From contig NZ_QFVS01000008.1 in the NCBI RefSeq assembly GCF_003143955.1, positions 1-64,000 of the forward strand: a stretch of 64,000 bases of DNA, in the 5' to 3' direction. The notes beneath the pieces are model-generated. The model saw nothing but the letters and a program-made list of their open reading frames with translations, was not told the origin of the DNA and did no database searches. This document shows, one piece after another, positions 24,556 to 32,906 of this stretch (the stretch's first letter is position 1; each line of letters opens with the position of its first letter). Origin of the DNA: Kurthia zopfii (GTDB lineage: Bacteria > Bacillota > Bacilli > Bacillales_A > Planococcaceae). The translations under genes were made by a program, and so were the position numbers.

Positions 24556-25708
24556 TTTATTTATCAACAAAATATTCTTTACCATTTAATTCATAAGATT
24601 CTAAAATAACTTTATCTTTTTTAGAATTTTTATAATAATAATATTTTTTTGGATCATTTTTCACTTTAACATAAACCTGATAATTTTGATCACCACTCAA
24701 ATTCGCAATAAATGGTTCTATCTCCTCTATATCTTCTTTATTTACCATTTTTTTATTAATCAAATGATCTAAAACTTCATTTTTTACATAATTTTTTTTA
24801 AAACTAATATAACCAAAAATACAACCAACTATAATTAATAAACTACAAAGAACAATCAAAAATTTCTTCAAATATAACGTCCCCTTTTATATAAAATAAT
24901 TTTTCAAAATCCAATTCCATTGCGCCACAATTGAATACGCTATTTCTTCTTCATTCAACTTTTCATCATCCACTCGTATCAAATCGCCGTCTTCAACATC
25001 ATCTAAATTCAATTGCTTATGTACTTTTTTTAACAAACCACCATATGCAATCATTCGCTTACGGTATAAACCTTCTTCCAAGTCTTTCACAACTTCTAAA
25101 TCATTTACTAGATTACCAGTCAGATAGTCGGAATCTTTCACCGAATATTTTGCAGTTTCTTGCACCGCAACTTGAATTGCAGTGACTTCTCTTTTCTGGT
25201 TACGTTTTTTATTTTTGACAGCTTCAATGTGAACAACTGGAACATAATCTAACTTCATAGCTTTTTGCCAAAGACTTGTCCAATCTTCTTGCGACAAATA
25301 ATTTTCAGCACCCTTAAAATATTTTGATTCAACACACAACAATACATGCATGTGCTGATTGTACGAACCGTCTTTTTTATTGACCGTAACTTCTGTGGAT
25401 CGCATGAAGCCAATCATGTTCTGAGCTACTTTTTTATATTTCATTAAACGGTTAAAACCTTGTGCCATTACTTTTAAACTTTTATCTAGCGCTTTACCAT
25501 CAAATACATTCTTGACCGTCAGTGTTAAGAAAAGCCATCTCGCTTTTGGTTTTTGGCGGATAACTTCTTCCACAATTTTGGTTGTTTGAATACTTCGTTT
25601 CATCGTTTTCCTCCAATTGCACATCGGACATAACGGTGACTTACAAAACCATGCTTTCGCTAATTTCATGCGCCCTTCATGCGTAATATCAAACTCTAAT
25701 ATTTCACC
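24556..25708 (-). mobile_element. Inserted segment with truncated rolling-circle rep and a DUF3139 gene
   Basis: The segment lies between the 5' and 3' parts of a broken host gene and carries the catalytic part of a pUB110/pC194-type Rep plus a small DUF3139-type gene. The borders are approximate, taken from where protein similarity changes. A 9-bp match, TAATTTCAT, occurs near both ends (25661 and 24534), which may reflect the recombination that brought it in. Confidence 0.5.
24557..24871 (-). CDS. DUF3139-type small membrane-anchored protein
   Basis: A 104-residue protein with an N-terminal hydrophobic helix (about residues 4-23) and an exposed Lys/Tyr-rich domain, ending in YELNGKEYFVDK. 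The pattern YYYYKNSKKDK and the overall size fit DUF3139 proteins of Bacillales, whose function is unknown to me. The TTG start has AAGGGGAC upstream. It lies 15 bases after the Rep fragment and just before the presumed 3' remnant of the broken host gene, so it may have arrived with the inserted segment. Confidence 0.65.
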   Translation of the reverse strand: MKKFLIVLCSLLIIVGCIFGYISFKKNYVKNEVLDHLINKKMVNKEDIEEIEPFIANLSGDQNYQVYVKVKNDPKKYYYYKNSKKDKVILESYELNGKEYFVDK

Positions 25709-26356
25709 ACGTACATTGTCATCCGATTCAGCTTTCACTTGATTGACCGCATAATACAGATAGCCTTTATAGTAGGTTAATGCTGGATTACCAGGCAAGC
25801 CAGATTTTGAGTATTCATCATCTAAATCTAATTTCTTTGAAGAAACAACATCCCCGTTTTTTAAATCAACGTGATGGATGTACGCGATTGCATCCGGATC
25901 AGCTGTCGTAATGTATGCGTCATCCCTTTCAATATGTATGGAATGTGTAATAGTAAGAGATTTTTTATTACTTGGTTTATTACGATGCCAATAAACTAGT
26001 TTTTTACCATCTTTTAATTCTCCAGCAATATCATAGATCACATAATCATTATTCGATTGAATTGAAAATGAATGACTCAAATTTTCATTGAAATTAATTG
26101 ACTCAATTTTACCTGTTTTTAAATCTATTGAAGAGCGTTGGGCAGAGCGATTATTTACGACATATGCTTGATTGTTCGTTGACGTCATACTAATCGGTTC
26201 TGCTAAATCTTGTTTAGTACTTTGCGATAAAAACTTCCCTGATTCATCAATGACATAAAATGCTCCTGTATTAGCGTCTTTCAAACTTTTCAACTCCGAA
26301 AAGGCTAATACATATTTGCCGCTTTTCATGTTTAATGAATCCGTTGCTTTAGGCAT
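24887..26356 (-). CDS. Chimeric frame: host protein N-part joined to truncated rolling-circle Rep
   Basis: This 489-codon frame is two unrelated proteins joined in frame. Residues 1 to about 216 are part of a beta-propeller-like exported protein with repeated blades. From about residue 217 on it is a rolling-circle plasmid replication protein of the Rep_1 (RepU/pC194) family: WFCKSPLCPMCNWRKTM (zinc-finger-like Cys cluster), RWLFLTLTVKNV, QHMHVLLCVE (HUH metal site), ETAKYSVKDSDYL (catalytic Tyr), ending in LDDVEDGDLI and WNWILKNYF as in RepU. About 60 N-terminal Rep residues are missing. The ATG shown lies just after an in-frame stop of the original gene and has no good ribosome site, so expression is doubtful. 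Confidence 0.75.
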   Translation of the reverse strand: MPKATDSLNMKSGKYVLAFSELKSLKDANTGAFYVIDESGKFLSQSTKQDLAEPISMTSTNNQAYVVNNRSAQRSSIDLKTGKIESINFNENLSHSFSIQSNNDYVIYDIAGELKDGKKLVYWHRNKPSNKKSLTITHSIHIERDDAYITTADPDAIAYIHHVDLKNGDVVSSKKLDLDDEYSKSGLPGNPALTYYKGYLYYAVNQVKAESDDNVRGEILEFDITHEGRMKLAKAWFCKSPLCPMCNWRKTMKRSIQTTKIVEEVIRQKPKARWLFLTLTVKNVFDGKALDKSLKVMAQGFNRLMKYKKVAQNMIGFMRSTEVTVNKKDGSYNQHMHVLLCVESKYFKGAENYLSQEDWTSLWQKAMKLDYVPVVHIEAVKNKKRNQKREVTAIQVAVQETAKYSVKDSDYLTGNLVNDLEVVKDLEEGLYRKRMIAYGGLLKKVHKQLNLDDVEDGDLIRVDDEKLNEEEIAYSIVAQWNWILKNYFI

Positions 26357-26497
26357 GTTTTATATAAGCTGTACTTCTTTTTCTCCTAAAGTAGGGGAAT
26401 AAGTCATATAAAGAATTAGACGTGGTAAAAAGTATGCTGCCGCTGCAACGACTACTATAATGCTCCCAATCATGTAAAACCATTTAAATTTTTTCAT
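25709..26497 (-). pseudogene. 5' part of a disrupted beta-propeller-like membrane-anchored protein gene
   Basis: The real start is an ATG at 26497 with AGGAG upstream. It encodes MKKFKWFYMIGSIIVVVAAA and an N-terminal membrane anchor for 45 codons and then meets an in-frame TAA (26360-26362). The same frame reopens at once and continues for about 218 codons of repeated blade-like sequence (VIDESGKFLSQS, IDLKTGKIESINF, DYVIYDIAGE, VDLKNGDVVSSKK, ALTYYKGYLYYAVNQ) before running into plasmid Rep sequence. The gene is thus inactivated twice, by a nonsense codon and by an insertion. The function of the intact protein is unknown. Confidence 0.75.
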
Positions 26498-26636
26498 TTT
26501 AAACTCCTAATTTATAGAATATTAGCGTTATTACTTCCAATAATAACATATAAATATACGCTTATAGTATGGTTTATTATCGGATAGCATTAACCATACA
26601 GGAGAGAAAAAAACATCAATAATTTAGGAGGTTCAT

Positions 26637-27020
26637 ATGCCATTTTCAAGTATTTATTTTCTAGTCATCATTGGATTAGTATGGTTTGTATTGCTTATAA
26701 AGTTTCGAGAACATAAAGATTTCAAGGTTTCGTCGATTATTTTATCATTCTTTACTTTACTAGTATTGTTTATATTTATGTCGGATACGTTGGATTATTG
26801 GAATAAGAAGCAGGGGAATTTCCAGCGAATCTCCGGATCTTGTGAAGTATATTATGAGGAAGCGGTAGGGAGAGGGACGGACCCCTCCTTCAACGTCTTC
26901 ATCGATGATGTCTTATATAGTTCAGCTGATATTAAAGCATTCGAAGCTAATAAAGAGGGCACTTACGAGTGTACCATTCAAGTTCTTCCTATTACAGAAA
27001 CGCTCTATAACATTGAATAG
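26637..27020 (+). CDS. Small two-helix membrane protein, unrecognised
   Basis: I do not recognise this 127-residue protein. Two hydrophobic helices (about residues 4-22 and 32-50) are joined by a short basic loop, followed by an exposed domain with two Cys (SGSCEVYYEE and TYECTIQVL) that could form a disulfide outside the cell. TAGGAGG lies eight bases before the ATG. It diverges from the broken propeller gene with 140 bases between them and stands alone. Confidence 0.65.
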   Translation: MPFSSIYFLVIIGLVWFVLLIKFREHKDFKVSSIILSFFTLLVLFIFMSDTLDYWNKKQGNFQRISGSCEVYYEEAVGRGTDPSFNVFIDDVLYSSADIKAFEANKEGTYECTIQVLPITETLYNIE

Positions 27021-27060
27021 TTTGTATGTGTACAGCCAATGACCAAAAATCTTTGGCTTT

Positions 27061-27083
27061 TATAATTTTATTATGTAAACTAA
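27061..27083 (+). repeat. 23-bp intergenic direct repeat, copy 1
   Basis: TATAAT-T-TTATTATGTAAACTAA. It differs from the two other copies at one base. It lies about 300 bases upstream of the EAL gene. Confidence 0.75.
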
Positions 27084-27384
27084 TTAGGCATAAAGGTTTA
27101 ACTAATAATAATATCCAAAAATTAGTAGAACATTATTGCACTTAATTTAAAATGTATATTTTGTATTTATTTGATAATTTATACATTCTTCATCTTGATT
27201 TGTAATATAATCTTAAAAATAAACTATTAATACTTTTTTTATAGTAATAACTGTATTACGATAGAAAATATCGTTTAGGGTAAAAAGGTATAGTGATTTT
27301 GACCTTTATTTTAAATAAATGAGTATTTATAATCACCTTTATGGTAAAATACTAGTATTAAGGGTATTGGAGGAGGGTGTATAT

Positions 27385-29088
27385 ATGGATATTTTGATGG
27401 ATGCAACTTTAGAATTATTAGATAGTTCAAAATTAGATGAAATGCAGCATAAAGATATTATTTCCGCTATTGATCAATCAATTATAGTCGCTATTACAAA
27501 TGCACAGGGACAGATAATATCCGTGAATAAACAATTTTGTGAGATTTCTAAATATTCAGTTACTGAATTAATTGGACAAAATCATAGAATTATCAACTCT
27601 GGATATCATTCAAAAATGTTTTTCAAGAAAATGTGGCAAACAATTAGCAGCGGCAAGATTTGGAATGGGGAGATTTGCAATCGCGCTAAGGATGGTAATC
27701 TATATTGGGTACAGACTGTAATCGTACCGTTTATAAATGAATTTGGAAAACCTTATCAATACATATCAATTCGAACGGATATTACGGAACAAAAAAACGC
27801 TCAAAGATTTGAGCATTTAGCTTATCATGATGAATTAACCGGTCTGAAAAATAGACGTAAACTTAGAATGACATATGACCAGATGATTAAATATAACTCA
27901 ACTTCAGAAGATGCATTTTTATTAATATCAATAAATCGTTTTAAACGGATCAATGAGGGTTTTGGCCACCATGTGGGCGATTTATTCCTAGTAACTGTAG
28001 CAAAATTCCTTGACGATCTAGTCAGTATTAACGGCACTGTATTTCAATATTTAGGCGATCAATTTGCTGTCATTTGTAAAACGATTGACTATCATAAAAT
28101 CGTTAATTTGATTCTTCAAAGGTTTAATGATATTTTTATTGTCGATAAATTTGAATTTTTCAGTTCGGTAAGTATCGGTGTTCATCCTTCGATTCGTACA
28201 ATTGGGAATTTTGATGAAGTTATTCGTACAACCGATATTGCTTTGTCCCATGCGAAAGAGAAAAAAGGGAATTATTTCATTGAATATGATGAGAATATGA
28301 ACTATCGACTTGAAGATCAAATCATTCTCGAAAAGAAATTAAGAGATGCGATCAAAAATCGAGCATTCGACTTATACTATCAACCTAAATACGACGTAAG
28401 AAGTAAGGAAATAAGAGAAGTTGAAGCATTGATCAGATGGTTTGATCCAGTTAGTGGTTGGATTCCACCATCAGAATTCATCGATTTTGCTGAACAACTT
28501 GGATTGATGTCAGTCATAGGGGAATATGTATTAGAAACAGCGTGTAAACAAGCTGTTTATTGGCAGAAAACACAGAATAAAAACATAAAAATATCAGTAA
28601 ATATTTCGCCGTTACATTTAAAAGAGCGTAATTTCATCATGAATTTAAAGAAAATCATGGAGCGTACAGGTTGTCCTGCTGAACTTTTAGAAATTGAGAT
28701 TACGGAGAATTCATTATTGCACAATACAGGTTTAATTGAGCGTACATTCGATCGATTAAAAAAAATTGGTATTTCTATTGCGCTTGATGATTTTGGAAAA
28801 GGTTTTTCATCATTAAGTTATTTAAAGAACTTTCCAATTGATACATTAAAAATAGATCAAACTTTCGTAATGGGCTTAAAAGAAGATACAAATGATGAAA
28901 ATATGGTAAGAGCAATCATTGGTCTAGCGAAGATTTTCAATATGAAAGTCGTTGCTGAAGGTGTTGAAACATGTTCAGAAAAAATGATTATTGAAAGAGC
29001 TGATTGTGATTTTTTACAAGGTTACTTTTTCTCGAAACCTCTTCCATCACACAAAATCGAACACCTATTTAAAAAAGAGTTTTCATAA
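27385..29088 (+). CDS. PAS-GGDEF-EAL protein, probable c-di-GMP phosphodiesterase
   Basis: A cytoplasmic signalling protein of 567 residues. A PAS domain (about residues 30-140) contains FCEISKYSVTELIGQNHRI and the PAC-like ISIRTDITEQKNAQR. The GGDEF domain (about 145-300) has LGDQF where GGDEF should be and lacks the usual signature, so cyclase activity is unlikely; it may bind GTP and regulate. The EAL domain (about 310-560) looks active: EALIRWF, NISPLHL, EITENSLL, ALDDFGKGFSSLSYL, IDQTFV, AEGVET and QGYFFSKPL. GGAGGAGGG precedes the ATG; an upstream in-frame start is unsupported. It probably degrades c-di-GMP in response to an unknown PAS signal. No membrane segment is visible. Confidence 0.88.
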   Translation: MDILMDATLELLDSSKLDEMQHKDIISAIDQSIIVAITNAQGQIISVNKQFCEISKYSVTELIGQNHRIINSGYHSKMFFKKMWQTISSGKIWNGEICNRAKDGNLYWVQTVIVPFINEFGKPYQYISIRTDITEQKNAQRFEHLAYHDELTGLKNRRKLRMTYDQMIKYNSTSEDAFLLISINRFKRINEGFGHHVGDLFLVTVAKFLDDLVSINGTVFQYLGDQFAVICKTIDYHKIVNLILQRFNDIFIVDKFEFFSSVSIGVHPSIRTIGNFDEVIRTTDIALSHAKEKKGNYFIEYDENMNYRLEDQIILEKKLRDAIKNRAFDLYYQPKYDVRSKEIREVEALIRWFDPVSGWIPPSEFIDFAEQLGLMSVIGEYVLETACKQAVYWQKTQNKNIKISVNISPLHLKERNFIMNLKKIMERTGCPAELLEIEITENSLLHNTGLIERTFDRLKKIGISIALDDFGKGFSSLSYLKNFPIDTLKIDQTFVMGLKEDTNDENMVRAIIGLAKIFNMKVVAEGVETCSEKMIIERADCDFLQGYFFSKPLPSHKIEHLFKKEFS

Positions 29089-29100
29089 TAAAAGTCTAAG

Positions 29101-29133
29101 AGAGTTCGGTTTCGTATACCGAACTCCTTTTTT
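29101..29133 (+). terminator. Intrinsic terminator
   Basis: GAGTTCGGT/ACCGAACTC with loop TTCGTAT, followed by CTTTTTT; ends the EAL gene. Confidence 0.85.
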
Positions 29134-29150
29134 GAATATAAATCACTATA

Positions 29151-29173
29151 TATAATATTATTATGTAAACTAA
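29151..29173 (+). repeat. 23-bp intergenic direct repeat, copy 2
   Basis: TATAAT-A-TTATTATGTAAACTAA, identical to copy 3. It lies between the terminator of the EAL gene and the rpiR-type gene. Confidence 0.75.
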
Positions 29174-29294
29174 ATGAAACTGGGTTTATTTTGAAAAATG
29201 AAACTAAATACAGTTGTAAAAAATATTCAATACTGTTTACAGTGTATATATGGGGGATCTATACATTATTGAAAATTTTAAGGGGGGCGTTTAC

Positions 29295-30143
29295 ATGTTA
29301 CAAAGTTTATTATTTCAAGTTCAATTTAAATTATCAGCTCTATCTGATGCTGAACAAGCCGTTGCGAAATATGTCTTAGCAAATGCTGAAGAAGTCATTC
29401 ATTTATCAACGCAGCAGTTAGCAAAGAGGGCCGGGGTGAGCAATGCGACGATTACACGTTTTTGTAAATCAGTTGGGACTAAAGGATTTCCTGATTTCAA
29501 AATAATTATGTCATCAGAAATCGCTTCACCGCATTCGATTCAAGAAGAGTTAAAACCGGATGATTCTTTAAATCAAATAAAGCATCAATTATCATTAAGA
29601 ATGACATCAGCTATTAAGGAAAGGGAATCACTTGTCCAAAATAATTCGATTGAATCCTGTACAAAACTTTTAAAAAATGCAGATGAGATCGTAGTTTATG
29701 GAATTGGCGCTTCACATATTATTGCGAAAGATTTAGCGCAGAAATTCATCCGAATTGGGAAGTCTGTTTTGGATACTCAAGATACGCATCTTGTATTATC
29801 TTCTCTTGCATCCAATCCGCGCAAGAAAGCAATGATTCTAATCTCTAATTCAGGTGAAAAGCTGGAGATTAATACGATTGCGAAAGTTTGTAATGAGTTT
29901 TCGATACCGATTATAAGCATCGTATCGGATGCTGAAAGCACATTAGCTACTAAGTCAACTGTCATACTACTACACAGTAAGATTGAGATGGTAGACACGC
30001 TTAGAAGCGCTTCAACAGCTTCTCTAATTGCGCAGCATTATTTAGTTGATTTACTTTACTACCATTACTTAGCGGATAACTATCACGATCATGTTGAGAA
30101 ATTGAAGACTACTTATGCCGTCGTGAGAGAAAATCTCCATTAA
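29295..30143 (+). CDS. RpiR/MurR-family transcriptional regulator
   Basis: A 282-residue RpiR-type regulator. The N-terminal helix-turn-helix domain (about residues 1-78) reads LSDAEQAVAKYVLANAEEVI, then STQQLAKRAGVSNATITRFCKSVGTKGFPDFK, the family signature. The C-terminal SIS sugar-phosphate domain (about 110-250) has VVYGIGASHIIAKDLAQKF and ILISNSGEKLEINTIAK. AAGGGGGGCG lies just before the ATG; the longer frame has no site. RpiR proteins sense phosphosugars and control amino-sugar or pentose uptake. The convergent neighbour is a PTS IIC-like transporter, a plausible target, though no shared operator is visible. Confidence 0.9.
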   Translation: MLQSLLFQVQFKLSALSDAEQAVAKYVLANAEEVIHLSTQQLAKRAGVSNATITRFCKSVGTKGFPDFKIIMSSEIASPHSIQEELKPDDSLNQIKHQLSLRMTSAIKERESLVQNNSIESCTKLLKNADEIVVYGIGASHIIAKDLAQKFIRIGKSVLDTQDTHLVLSSLASNPRKKAMILISNSGEKLEINTIAKVCNEFSIPIISIVSDAESTLATKSTVILLHSKIEMVDTLRSASTASLIAQHYLVDLLYYHYLADNYHDHVEKLKTTYAVVRENLH

Positions 30144-30175
30144 TTGATCAGGAACCTGAATTCATAGATTATTTT

Positions 30176-30198
30176 TATAATATTATTATGTAAACTAA
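30176..30198 (+). repeat. 23-bp intergenic direct repeat, copy 3
   Basis: Same 23 bases as copy 2 and same orientation, located between two converging genes where no promoter is needed. Confidence 0.75.
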
Positions 30199-30207
30199 GT
30201 AGAGTTA

Positions 30208-30249
30208 GAAAAGGTGAATCATGTTTTTCATACACGATTCACCTTTTTT
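30208..30249. terminator. Bidirectional terminator
   Basis: AAAAGGTGAATC/GATTCACCTTTT with T-runs on both strands, between the convergent rpiR-type and IIC-type genes. Confidence 0.85.
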
Positions 30250-31295
30250 TATTCATATGTGACTTTATAATCTTCTGGTTTAATCCATTTCATTTTTCTT
30301 TCAAATAATCTGATGAAGAAAAGATTCAATATGATTGGTAGTACGATGAACATCATGATTGAAATTAGTATACTTGAAGGACTCCAGTTTTCGATTGATA
30401 AATATTTAAGGGGACCAACGAATCCTGCTAGGCCAAATCCTGCAGAGTATGGATCACCAGTAATTTTGAAAATGCCGGCCAAAGCACCTAGTATGGCAGC
30501 GGTAATGATTGTAGGAGCTGCGATTTTTGGTTTCATAAAGAAGTTGCGCATTTGAATTTTAGCAGAAGCGATATGCGCCAATGATGTACCAAAATTATTG
30601 GCACGGTAGGATGCGATTGCCATGCCGACACCCGATGCACAAACGCCTAGATTAGCTGCACCCGCTCCAATACCTGAAATCATAATTACCGTCGCAACGC
30701 CAATTGTAGAAATTGGTGATAAAATTAATAAAGAAAAAATCATCGCAATTAACATACCCATAACGATTGGCTGTAGATCTGTTAAGAACATGATTCCTAC
30801 ACCTATGTAATTTGAGCCTGATCGTACAAATGGCAATGTGAACATTCCAATCAGACCTGGAATGAAAATTGATAGGGCAGGCATTAATAAAAGTGTATAA
30901 TCTTTAAGCCTTGTACCAATCCATTGCACAAATATTACTGCGATTGCTGCTGTAATTCCTATATTTATAACAACACCGATTCCTGCCATCGTCATGCCTG
31001 TTTCTGTAAAACTGACAACGCCAGAACCTACCATTGTCGCTAATCCTACGCTCATCGTTTGAATTTGCGTTAATTTGAATTGAATTCCGACCAATACACC
31101 AATAATTACAGGCAGTAAACTCGTTGCTAAAATAGATATATTTAAAAACGTCTCGAGGACTGTTTTGATTTCTGGGAATATTTGAATCATTAATTTTAAA
31201 ATTTCGCCAACTAAGGCATTTGGAATCAAACAAACGACTATTCCTAAACTCATACCTGTAAGAACTTTACTCATGAAATCTTTCAAAAAAATCAT
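30249..31295 (-). CDS. PTS_EIIC_2-type membrane protein
   Basis: A 348-residue integral membrane protein with about nine to ten helices and Gly-rich loops (GAGAANLGVCASGVGMAIAS, FGLAGFVGPLKY), resembling the PTS_EIIC_2 family of sugar-transport-like proteins. It has no IIA or IIB domain and no PTS partner gene nearby, so transport by phosphorylation is unproven; the family also occurs as stand-alone membrane proteins. The first ATG has AGAAAGGA unusually close; an ATG seven codons in is possible. Its convergent neighbour is an RpiR-type regulator. Substrate unknown. Confidence 0.75.
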   Translation of the reverse strand: MIFLKDFMSKVLTGMSLGIVVCLIPNALVGEILKLMIQIFPEIKTVLETFLNISILATSLLPVIIGVLVGIQFKLTQIQTMSVGLATMVGSGVVSFTETGMTMAGIGVVINIGITAAIAVIFVQWIGTRLKDYTLLLMPALSIFIPGLIGMFTLPFVRSGSNYIGVGIMFLTDLQPIVMGMLIAMIFSLLILSPISTIGVATVIMISGIGAGAANLGVCASGVGMAIASYRANNFGTSLAHIASAKIQMRNFFMKPKIAAPTIITAAILGALAGIFKITGDPYSAGFGLAGFVGPLKYLSIENWSPSSILISIMMFIVLPIILNLFFIRLFERKMKWIKPEDYKVTYE

Positions 31296-31460
31296 TTCCT
31301 TTCTGACTGAGAAACACTGTTATTAGTAGTACTAAGTGTATCTTTAACTTATTTTTCAGTCAATACAGAAAAATCTGATAATTGAAGTGGATTTAAGTAT
31401 TACAGAGAATTCGCGAATTAAACAGCGTAATTTCGTATATTTGACGTTTTCGCCATAAAA

Positions 31461-31474
31461 TGTAACCGCTTTAC
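31461..31474 (+). promoter_or_regulatory. Weak cre-like site
   Basis: TGTAACCGCTTTAC matches the cre consensus at 12 of 14 positions, about 55 bases before the metallo-hydrolase gene and just upstream of a TATACT -10-like hexamer. Confidence 0.3.
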
Positions 31475-31528
31475 TACTTAAAAAAACCAGATAATGCTAT
31501 ACTTTATTTACTAAGGAGGTTTTATTCT

Positions 31529-32356
31529 ATGTTAAAATTAGAAACAAAATATGAAAAAAACAGCACGGATTTAGTTGAAATGTTGGAAGGTCATGTATAC
31601 ATTAATGGTGCGCATTTAAGTGTTTTTACATATATCATTGATGGCGTTTTAATTGATACAAGCTCAGAAACATTGTTAGACGGTTTTACAAATTGGATTA
31701 AGAATTATAAAGTTGATCAAGTTTTCATTACACATAATCACGAGGATCATACGGGTGGAGCAGCTTGGATCGATAAAAACCTATGTATTCCGATCTATAT
31801 TCATCCTATGTCTGTGGAAGTTTGCAAAGATTTGGAGCAAACGCCTACGTATAGACAAATCACTTGGGGAAGACGCGGTGCATTCAATGCTCAACCTTTT
31901 TCTAAGCAGATGACTTCTCAAAAGTACACTTGGGAAATTATCGAAACGCCCGGTCATACGAGAGATCATCTTTCATTTTACTGCGTGGAAGAAAAAATCT
32001 TATTCTCGGGTGATCTTTTCGTTTTAGCTCATACGAAAGCGATTTTATCGACTGAAAATATGCAAGATACACTCGCTTCATTAAGAAAAGTATTAACTTA
32101 TGATTTTGAAGAAGTCTATTGCTGTCATGCTGGGTATTTGAAAAACGGGCGTGAAATGTTACAAGAAAAAATTCGCTATCTTGAACAATTACAAGAAGAA
32201 AGTAAAGTATTATATAATCAAAAGCTTCCGATTGCAGAAATAACGCAGAAATTATTTCCTAAAAAATATGCAATTGAGGATTTTTCAAATGGGGAATGGG
32301 CCTCAACTCACATTATTCGATCACTAATTAAAGATACTCCAACTAAATCCTCATAA
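31529..32356 (+). CDS. Metallo-beta-lactamase-fold hydrolase
   Basis: A 275-residue MBL-fold enzyme. THNHEDHTGG gives the HxHxDH metal site, ETPGHTRDHLSF the third His, LFSGDLFV the bridging Asp, and CCHAGYLKNG the last His. A helical C-terminal extension (about residues 215-270) resembles the winged-helix tail of LACTB2/RNase-Z-like hydrolases. AAGGAGG precedes the ATG. No signal peptide; it acts in the cytoplasm on an unknown ester or thioester. It stands alone, with about 190 bases of upstream DNA containing a weak cre-like site. Confidence 0.8.
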   Translation: MLKLETKYEKNSTDLVEMLEGHVYINGAHLSVFTYIIDGVLIDTSSETLLDGFTNWIKNYKVDQVFITHNHEDHTGGAAWIDKNLCIPIYIHPMSVEVCKDLEQTPTYRQITWGRRGAFNAQPFSKQMTSQKYTWEIIETPGHTRDHLSFYCVEEKILFSGDLFVLAHTKAILSTENMQDTLASLRKVLTYDFEEVYCCHAGYLKNGREMLQEKIRYLEQLQEESKVLYNQKLPIAEITQKLFPKKYAIEDFSNGEWASTHIIRSLIKDTPTKSS

Positions 32357-32397
32357 TTCGGGTATGAATAGGGCACTTTGATTCTTATTTTAGATGA

Positions 32398-32565
32398 GGC
32401 GATTTATTTAGAGGTATCGGTGGCATAGTAACTCGAAATAGGCAATCAGTTAAAAAAGAAGCATATAATAGTAGAAATTATTTATCTAATGCTTCCAAAA
32501 ATGATTGGAAGGTCCAATACATTATTTATTACCGCAATGATTTAGATGTGAGAAAGTACCTCTAA
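32398..32565 (+). pseudogene. Gene remnant without a start codon
   Basis: A 55-codon open frame with ordinary codon use (GGIVTRNRQSVKKEAYNSRN in the middle) but no start codon. It sits in a stretch of 550 bases with several more broken frames. I cannot name the parent gene. Confidence 0.4.
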
Positions 32566-32800
32566 TTCAGTGAAGTACTGCTGGCATTGAGTGTACTGGC
32601 GTTGGTACTTTCATTATTTATTTGATTTTGGATGTAAAAGTGGATGTCATCGCGAATGATTAATCAATTCAAATGGTCATTTTTCACATACTCCTCCAAA
32701 ATGGGGAACGAAACTGATACCGTTTTTAGAAAATGAGGTACAAATTTAGGCCTTAAAAGGAATACTCTCAAACTATATATTTTTCATCTATGATTCGATT
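32566..32800. other. Degenerate stretch between two gene fragments
   Basis: No intact gene. Short frames are interrupted by stops in all phases, consistent with decay of a former gene running toward the phosphatase. Confidence 0.4.
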
Positions 32801-32890
32801 TTGAATAAGTACGATACAAATGAATATTATTTACTTTTAGAATTTGGGATTACAAAGAAAATTCGTAAAGAGGTACAAGATTTTATCTAG
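32801..32890 (+). pseudogene. 3' remnant of a decayed gene
   Basis: A 29-codon frame (LNKYDTNEYYLLLEFGITKK then IRKEVQDFI) ending in TAG looks like a C-terminal tail whose upstream part is out of frame. It ends 16 bases before the phosphatase start. Confidence 0.4.
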
Positions 32891-32906
32891 ACTAAGGGGG
32901 AATTGG

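Noticed and set aside
23044-26497. Prophage or integrative conjugative element
   Set aside because: Apart from the recombinase and a Rep fragment there are no structural, excision, relaxase or type IV genes, and no flanking att repeats could be seen.
27061-27083. PerR or Fur box
   Set aside because: The first half (TTATAAT) fits a PerR half-site, but the second half does not match the 7-1-7 palindrome, and one copy lies between converging genes.
27061-30198. CRISPR array
   Set aside because: The three repeats are 1-2 kb apart with genes between them; no cas genes are present.
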